Shown: in pieces, positions 57,792-64,000 of the stretch
How the letters are laid out: every line of letters starts with the position of its first letter
Position numbering within the stretch: position 1 is the first letter of the stretch
NCBI GenBank assembly: GCA_036245525.1
Contig: BTPG01000005.1
Coordinates: 176,058,578-176,122,577 of the forward strand
Reading direction: 5' to 3'
Origin: Semisulcospira habei
Lineage: Eukaryota > Mollusca > Gastropoda > Semisulcospiridae
DNA length: 64,000 bases
Program-made: the position numbers and the translations under genes
The notes under the pieces: model-generated
What the model was told of the DNA's origin: nothing
Databases searched by the model: none
The model's input: only the letters and a program-made list of their open reading frames with translations

Positions 57792-57862
57792 GCTTTGCCT
57801 GTCTGCCTGTTCGTGAATCTGTCTGTCTGTCTCTCTGTCTAGCTGTTCGTCTGTCTGTCTCA
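57792..57862. repeat. (CTGT)n-type degenerate repeat
   Basis: CTGTCTGTCTGTCTC units with interruptions. Confidence 0.8.
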
Positions 57863-57919
57863 GTGAATGTGACTGATAATTTCTGTTTTCTGTCTCTTGA
57901 GGACAGTCTGTCTCTTGCA

Positions 57920-57990
57920 CAAACAAACAAACAAACACACAACAAACAAACAAACACACTAATAACAAACACGCAAACACAACGAAAACA
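57920..57990. repeat. (AAAC)n-type repeat
   Basis: ACAAACAAACAAACACACAA units, degenerate. Confidence 0.8.
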
Positions 57991-58056
57991 AGTATTCTCA
58001 TTCAGTATGAATATTTACGCTGCTCTGCGTGCGTGTCTGCGAGCACGCGCTCTCGT

Positions 58057-58112
58057 GTGTGTGTGTGTGTGGTGTGTGTGTGTGTGTGGTGTGTGTGTGT
58101 GTGTGTGCGTGC

Positions 58113-58143
<31 letters not shown>
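58057..58143. repeat. (GT)n microsatellite
   Basis: GT repeats with GTG and GTGC interruptions. Confidence 0.93.
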
Positions 58144-58272
58144 CAACTTGGGATCGAGCCGTGAGTGTGTATTGATATGTGTGGAAGTGTACGAGCGCGC
58201 GTGCTACTGTACCTGCATGATTGTATGAATTGCCTTTCAATTTCAATCACTCTCACCGCCACAGTGCCGGAA

Positions 58273-58713
58273 ACGTTAAGGTTTCGTTTGCGAACGAATG
58301 ACTCCCAGCAACGAACGAGAGCGAAGTCACGGCGGATAATCAGCTTAGACAAGAAGCACAGACAACACTCCAAACGTCTCCAAGAGGCATAGATCCTCAT
58401 GAGCCCACCGGGCTCATGAGGATCTATGCCTCTTAGAGATGTTCGGAGTGTTGTCTATGCTTCTGGTACACACTGGTTATTCGCTGTGACTTAACTCATT
58501 CTACCCCAGACGCACCACAGGCAGATAAGGGCGCCAAGCTATTCTGGCATCACCCTTGAACTATCATGGTCGATCTTTGTCATGCACTGCAATGCAGTCT
58601 TCAGAGGACAACGGCAAAATTTAAGGATTTCGGTGTTGGGGTAGAATGAGTTAACTCTCGTTTTATTATTTTTTGTTTGTTGTTGTTGTTGAGTCGGTCG
58701 TCCGGCGTAAACA
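58273..58713. repeat. Family D palindrome interrupted by a family C element
   Basis: GGTTTCGTTTGCGAACGAAT, CGAACGAGAGCGAAGTCACG and CTTAGACAAGAAGCACAGAC lead to the apex 58379-58437 (AAGAGGCATAGATCCTCATG on CCCACCGGG). GTTCGGAGTGTTGTCTATGC and GGTTATTCGCTGTGAC follow. The arm is cut at TTAA 58491 and continues after 58654 with CTCTCGTTTT. Confidence 0.85.
58491..58654. repeat. Family C single-arm MITE nested in family D
   Basis: TTAACTCATTCTACCCCAGA (58491) and GGGGTAGAATGAGTTAA (58654) are both intact. The left core arm is deleted: CAGGCAGATAAGGGCGCC joins AAGCTATTCTGGC. It sits at a TTAA inside the family D arm. Confidence 0.88.
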
Positions 58714-58974
58714 TAACCTCTACAACGTCAAACCCTCGTTCAACGGAATAACACAGGGCACACTTTTATATTTCAGCTTTCCGTCCGCTTTGTGAAAGGA
58801 TTTCATCAGCTTTCTTTCTCTCTTCTTTTTCTCAGTCTCTTTCCCCCAAAATTGTTCATTTGAAGTGCCTTTTCTATCTCAATTCGCTTGAGATATTAAT
58901 TTTGTCGTTCGGCATAGTCGCCTAAGCAGATTACAAACTTGAGAAGGTTTGTCTGTAGTTTTCTAAAGCATTAT
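58714..58974. other. No gene seen
   Basis: No recognisable signal. Confidence 0.3.
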
Positions 58975-59090
58975 TGACCCAGTAAGCCAGAGAACGTAGG
59001 GCCGATGTCGGCCGCACAGTGGGCCCCAGCACGGCTGTGCGCGTGCCCACTGCGGCCGACGCCGGCCAGAGTATCTTTTGATCAATGCGG
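58975..59090. repeat. Family M hairpin, long form
   Basis: GACCCAGTAAGCCAGAGAAC and GGCCGATGTCGGCCGCAGT-like sequence pair with GCCCACTGCGGCCGACGCCG, GCCAGAGTATCTTTTGAT. The apex is GGGCCCCAGCACGGCTGTGC. Confidence 0.7.
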
Positions 59091-60000
<910 letters not shown>

Positions 60001-60140
60001 GATGAAAAATGCGAACATCACCCATCTACAAGAGGCAAAGAACCTCATGAGCCCCCGCATCTGCGGGGGCTCATGAGGTTCTTTGTCTCTTGCCGACCCT
60101 ATTCATATCCGTGTTCCTCGGACAGATGGGATTATTCGAT
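60001..60140. repeat. Family A hairpin with compensated stem
   Basis: ACAAGAGGCAAAGAACCTCA and TGAG pair with CTCATGAGGTTCTTTGTCTC, TTGC. AAAGAACC/GGTTCTTT replaces ATAGATCC on both arms. GACCCTATTCATATCCGTGT and CCTCGGACAGATGGG follow. Confidence 0.9.
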
Positions 60141-60211
60141 GGTGAAAGTTTACGTCAGATATAAGTGAAAAGTTTAATGCCATAATTTTACGTCAACTGA
60201 TAATGAAGGAA

Positions 60212-60257
60212 TTAACTCCCTCGCACATGCCGTCATCGGTGCTGTTCACAGGGGTTA
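60212..60257. repeat. Minimal TTAA-bounded MITE remnant
   Basis: TTAACTCCCTCGCACATGCC and GTTCACAGGGGTTAA bound only 46 bp. It resembles the ends of 63070-63138 with the middle deleted. Confidence 0.5.
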
Positions 60258-60420
60258 AAGTTGGCCGGTCTTACGGCATCTGAAATCAATAAATGTCCCA
60301 AACCTTCGCCGGGTTCCATCTCCTGAGCTAAGACACTCATCTGCCCAATGCCTAAATACCTACAAGTCCCCGAAGGCTGCTTTAGCGCATGAACATCTAT
60401 GCCTCCTGATGACATCATTT
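60258..60420. repeat. Decayed family A fragment
   Basis: CTACAAGTCCCCGAAGGCTG and GCGCATGAACATCTATGCCT, CCTGATGACATCATTT are remnants of a right arm. Confidence 0.45.
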
Positions 60421-61928
60421 CTCGGCCAGCGTTGTTGTACTCAAGGGAAGATGGCCCTTAGAGATCAAACATTGCGTTCGTGGTAGTAAGTAAAAATCCC
60501 GTAGAACAGAGCCGATCCTCGATTGTGATCTCTCAACGTTTCACGAATATACTCGTATGGACCCACTCCATAAATTTTCCCCTTCTTTGACACATTATAT
60601 ATTGTATAACAAGCAAATTAGTATTCATGAGCTTGCTCGATAAGCTTTCCTTCCCATAATCCCATGCAGACCAGAAAGACTCAATCTTGATGCTTGCCTG
60701 TCCGCAATGCAAAAAAAGCTAAATATGCGCATACTGTCACCTTAGCACGCTCCTTATGCTCACTAGTGTCTTAGTGCCGTGTACGCACGCTCGAAATTAC
60801 TTTCCCATACACACACATAATCGGAGAATAGACAGCAGCGAACACACGAATCGAATCCCGGCCATGCTAATGAGATTGACGACACTGATGTCCGCTAGTG
60901 ATAGAAAAGGACTAAATAAACAAACATGATGGCATTTTCCACCATTATCCGTGTTCTAATTACAAATAGACTTCCCTCAACAACACGCACGATTATAGAA
61001 AGCACCGATGTCTACACGAACGAAATCTCCGCGCTGAGTCGTTCGACAGTCCAATACGTGGCACACAACAGGGTCAGCATTTGGACAGAGGCAAACACAC
61101 CGATCGGAAGTATCACACCCAGGTTCATAAATTGACATAGTTATTAATGTCTGTGGTCGCACCTAAGGTAGCTTATGCACCCGCTGTTTTCTCCAACATC
61201 GGAACCGTGCGAGAAGGAATTTGCGCGATGAATTCAGCAGTGTCAGATTTGCTGGGTTCTGTATGTTTGAAGCATACATTTGGTGTTGGACGGTAAAGTT
61301 CCCTTCAGCCTATGTGCATGTAAACTTTACGTCATGTCACCTCCTTTGCAACATTTCGGAAAAGTCTGACGGGAACTCCAGACTACGCAGGCCCTAGATT
61401 GTGACGTTAAAGAGTATTGTGATGACGTGTTTGGACGCGTGGCACACACAGTGCCAGTATCAGCGGCGCTGAAGGGGTCAGTTTCTGTATGTTTTACAGC
61501 AAATCTAAAAAAAGTGAAAATATCCAGCGAAAGTCTACACAGCCGTAATGAACCTGGGTGTAAATCACCCACTATGAATGTGTGGTGTCGCTATTCCATT
61601 GCGATATTTTTTATTTGAGTAAATTCAAGCCTTTGTCGATTTAAGCTGGGTAGAATAATGCTGTGAAGATTCACGCTGAGTTTACTTAATTCTAAAAATA
61701 AATGGAAAATCAGAGGAACACATTTGCACTGTGTAGATGTACGCCTGGGTGGATTTGCGCTGAGTACATTTCGGTTAGTAATGTCAAGCTGGGAAGTTGT
61801 ATGTCCAGATATAGTGAAATTGACCACTTTAGCACCAATGGCGGTAATCGGAAGGACTCTGGTAAAGTTTTGTTTTGGACTGAAGTGCCCAACGGTCTTG
61901 ATTGTTTGTTTTGGACTGGGTACATACA
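60421..61928. other. No gene seen, 1.5 kb
   Basis: Mixed to AT-rich sequence without named repeats, the longest repeat-poor stretch of the window. Short frames exist on both strands; none shows a domain, receptor motif or convincing splice pair. Confidence 0.45.
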
Positions 61929-62110
61929 TTATATTGAGCAACATTTTGCTTCATATAGTGCCGATAAACAACAAACAGATGTGATTAGTTGACCCGATCA
62001 AAATGTCCTCATCGTACCGACTCGGACATTTTGATTCGGGTCTCGTAATCACATCTGCTTGTTATTCGCACTATATGAAGCAAAATGCTGCTCAATATTA
62101 TAATATAATG
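61929..62110. repeat. Long palindrome (about 180 bp)
   Basis: ATTATATTGAGCAACATTTT, GCTTCATATAGTGC and ACAGATGTGATTAG pair with TAATCACATCTGCTTG, GCACTATATGAAGCAAAATG and CTGCTCAATATTATAAT. The apex is GATCAAAATGTCC..GGACATTTTGATTC. Single copy, no TTAA ends. Confidence 0.82.
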
Positions 62111-62137
62111 TAATAATGAAAGGAAAAACCGGACCCT

Positions 62138-62255
62138 TACCGGATCTATGCCTCTTGATGAAACCATTTGTGTGTGTGTCAATGTTCCTTCGACGGCTGG
62201 GGTTGTTTGGCGTTGAATTAACACCTGTTTTAAAAAGACTGGCGATTAAAGGGTT
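62138..62255. repeat. Family A right half only
   Basis: GGATCTATGCCTCTTGATGA, AACCATTTGTGTGTGTGTCA, ATGTTCCTTCGACGGCTGGG, GGCGTTGAATTAACACC and ATTAAAGGGTTAA (62255) are the right arm and terminus. The left arm is absent. Confidence 0.75.
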
Positions 62256-62284
62256 AAGCATTGAACGATGGCTGCCCAGTCCTA

Positions 62285-62353
62285 CCAGCAAGAGACACAG
62301 ATGTTCATGAGTCCCTGCCGCTGCAAGAGATCATGTGAATCTGTGTCTGTTGT
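62285..62353. repeat. Family A hairpin core, diverged
   Basis: GCAAGAGACACAGATGTTCA, TGAGTCC pairs with ATCATGTGAATCTGTGTCTG. ACAGATGTTCA and TGTGAATCTGT have changed together in part. Confidence 0.7.
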
Positions 62354-62363
62354 TGTTAAAAAA

Positions 62364-62512
62364 AAGTACCCAACGGAAAAAGAAACATTTAGAAAAGACA
62401 GTTACAACACAACAAATTGTGTTGTAACTGTCTTTTCTAAGCGTGTTTCTTTCTACGTTGGTTACTTCTTTACATTTTACACGCTTCGCGGTCACCTTTT
62501 TGGTCTGGATTT
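62364..62512. repeat. Family J long hairpin
   Basis: GTACCCAACGGAAAAAGAAA, TTTAGAAAAGACAGTTACAA, CACAA pairs with TTGTGTTGTAACTGTCTTTT, CTAAGCGTGTTTCTTTCTAC, GTTGGTTAC. TTTTACACGCTTCGCGGTCA and CCTTTTTGGTCTGGAT extend the right arm, as in 17243-17403. Confidence 0.8.
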
Positions 62513-62882
62513 TGTTGTTAGAGTTCGGCCTCATTAACACTAATGGAGGAAAACTTTCTGGTTTAAGTGTTTTCAAGCAAGGACGGTTGAACGGCAAATT
62601 GTCACTTTTTTTTTTTTTCCTCCCGGCGCGTGACGCTTTGGGCGGCACTCCGCTGAGGACGAAGAAGAAGACAATACCCCAGTGTTGAAGTTCGAACATA
62701 CGAGCACTGTATGAACCAAGCCATTATTCCATGATGACGCAGAACTCTCAAAATAAATCTGTTTTTACATCGTGATTCTAATAACGGGATAAGGGGCGAC
62801 ATGTCGCGTGTCCATCAACACCACACACGCACGCACACACACCCTGCTTATCTTTTGGTGACGCAGACTAAACAGAAATGAA
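62513..62882. other. No gene seen
   Basis: A T-run at 62607-62620 and ACGCACGCACACACACC at 62829. No recognisable frame. Confidence 0.35.
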
Positions 62883-63073
62883 CTAACCCCTTCACTGCTG
62901 AGAAAAGAGTGCACATGATCCAGCTGCAAGAGACATAGATCCTCATGAGCCCCCGCATCCGCGGGGGCTCATGAGGAGCTATGCCTCTTGTTGGGACCGA
63001 TATCTAATCCATATCCTTTGCACCGATTTAAGAAACAAAATATGCCTCATTTTAGTGGCAGGGAGGGGGTTAA
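62883..63073. repeat. Family A hairpin MITE, complete
   Basis: CTAACCCCTTCACTGCTGAG (62883) and AGTGGCAGGGAGGGGGTTAA (63073) bound it. The core (62925-62991) is perfect except GAGGAGCT (ACATAGATCCTCATGAGCCC on CGCATCCGCG). The last TTAA (63070-63073) is shared with the next element. Confidence 0.9.
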
Positions 63074-63138
63074 CCCTCACATGCATGCAGACACCGGTGC
63101 TATAAACAGTAACGGTGTCTGCATGCACAAGGGGTTAA
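63070..63138. repeat. TTAA-bounded hairpin MITE (G-related)
   Basis: TTAACCCTCACATGCATGCA, GACACCG pairs with CGGTGTCTGCATGCACAAGG, GGTTAA around GTGCTATAAACAGTAA. TTAA lies at 63070-63073 and 63135-63138. Confidence 0.85.
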
Positions 63139-63213
63139 TAACAAAACAACATAATACATGTACACCAAGAAGTCCAACTGGCACAGTGCACAGGTGGATC
63201 AGTTACCTCTACA

Positions 63214-63440
63214 AGAGAGAGAGAGAGAGTGTGAGTGTGAGTGTGAGTGTGAGTGTGTGAGTGTGAGTGTGTGAGTGTGAGTGTGTGAGTGTGTGAGTGC
63301 GAGTGTGTGTGTGTGTGTGAGTGTGAGTGTGAGAGTGAGTGTGAGAGTGTGAGTGTGAGTGTGAGTGTGAGAGTGTGAGTGTGAGTGTGAGAGTGTGAGT
63401 GAGTGTGAGTGTGAGTGTGTGTGTGTGTGTGGGGGGGGGG
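63214..63440. repeat. (GT)n(GA)n mixed dinucleotide repeat ending in poly(G)
   Basis: GTGTGA units of variable order over 200 bp, then a G-run at 63431-63442. All frames over it are artefacts. Confidence 0.93.
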
Positions 63441-63442
63441 GG

Positions 63443-63730
63443 TGAGGGGTGGATGGGTGGGTGGGGTTCCAACTGTTCGCTTGGAACCTTCAAGCTGACA
63501 CATGAGGCCAGACCTTGGTTCCTAGTGGCCGCAAAATCAAAATGAGGCAAGTTGTGCGTGTGTGTGTAGGGGTGGGGGGTGGGGGTGGGGGGGGGGGTGG
63601 GGGGGTGCGGATATAGCATTTAAATTTTTTTGGGCCTGGCGGATGGGAGGTAGGGGGGAAAGAGGGAGAGGGGGGAGGGGGTGCGGAACCCCCGACACCC
63701 CTCATCCCCCCCAAGATACGCTCCTACAAT
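63443..63730. repeat. G-rich dispersed repeat (family R)
   Basis: GGTTCCAACTGTTCGCTTGG, AACCTTCAAGCTGACACATG, GGATATAGCATTTAAATTTT and GCGGAACCCCCGACACCCC correspond, in order, to blocks at 4200-4450. Confidence 0.65.
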
Positions 63731-64000
63731 GTTACGTGCTGTGTTGCGGACCGCTCATTTTCTTGGATGCGATTTTCATCACTAAGCCGCACAACAAATT
63801 ACGCATGCCAGGGGTTTGCCAGGTACATGGTGGTTGCTTTGAAGACAGCTATCATTAATTACACCAATAGCCTTAGCATCACATATGTATATAAGTCTTA
63901 TCCGAAGGCTTCATCTTTGCCAGGAACTCGTCTTGAATTGTATCGAGCCTCTGCAGGTAATTTCGGCTCTTGATGAGCCATTTTGTTTCATTGCGTTGCA
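63731..64000. other. No gene seen at right edge
   Basis: CTCTGCAG|GTAATTT at about 63950-63962 looks like a splice donor, but the frame before it has no recognisable domain, so I do not call an exon. Confidence 0.35.

Noticed and set aside
63700..63962. Exon ending at CTCTGCAG|GTAATTT
   Set aside because: Only a donor-like site; no acceptor, no domain and no conserved protein content upstream.

Overview
This is a eukaryotic, animal-type, repeat-dominated intergenic/intronic window. The LINE reverse transcriptases, the tRNA-derived SINEs ending in ATT/AAT repeats, the long CA/CT/AAT/G-run microsatellites and the very many short perfect palindromes point to a marine lophotrochozoan, most likely a mollusc and perhaps a gastropod. 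The species cannot be named from sequence alone. No rRNA, functional tRNA, CRISPR array or bacterial operon is visible.

Host gene content is minimal. The only piece I can support is one short exon (57495-57616, +) encoding the ECL1/TM3 part of a class A (rhodopsin-like), probably peptide-binding, GPCR. It has a consensus acceptor and donor and sits between two hairpin repeats. No other exon of that gene was recognised.

Retroelements. LINE copies lie at 1367-1761 (-), 5603-6827 (+), 11240-12285 (+), 12286-13952 (+), 15481-17215 (-), 25720-26092 (-), 35669-35833 (-), 43262-43627 (+), 45540-49205 (-), 49225-49300 (-) and 55925-56570 (-). A further LINE (47281-48654, +) is nested in the 45540-49205 copy. 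Three are flanked by perfect 11-12 bp target-site duplications, and two of these (5603-6827, 15481-17215) keep an uninterrupted RT frame with an FADD catalytic motif. At least two tRNA-derived SINE families occur (51813-52228 with an 11 bp TSD; 40684-41130; 19721-20046; related 3' parts at 9126-9364 and 25166-25400; a second family at 14684-14820, 43796-43932 and 44697-44846). A possible solo LTR is at 38242-38771.

Hairpin elements are the striking feature. I use my own letters for the families. A has a core stem GAGGCATAGATCCTCATGAG, more than 35 copies. B has the core GCCAGATTAGCTTGGCGCC. C and E have GCCAGAATAGCTTGGCGCC with different outer arms. F has CTGTCGGTAGCG, G has GAGACGTGCCGCCTCC, and D, H, I, J, K, L, M, N, O, Q and T are further families. 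Many A, B, C, E, F, G and T copies begin TTAA-CYCWTTC and end GAAWGRGTTAA. That is the layout expected of piggyBac-superfamily non-autonomous (MITE-like) elements with TTAA target duplication. No piggyBac transposase gene is present here. Several neighbouring copies share a single TTAA, some are nested in each other, stems carry compensatory changes, and several families show one duplicated arm.

The remaining sequence is microsatellite, G-rich repeat or AT-rich DNA in which I see no gene.
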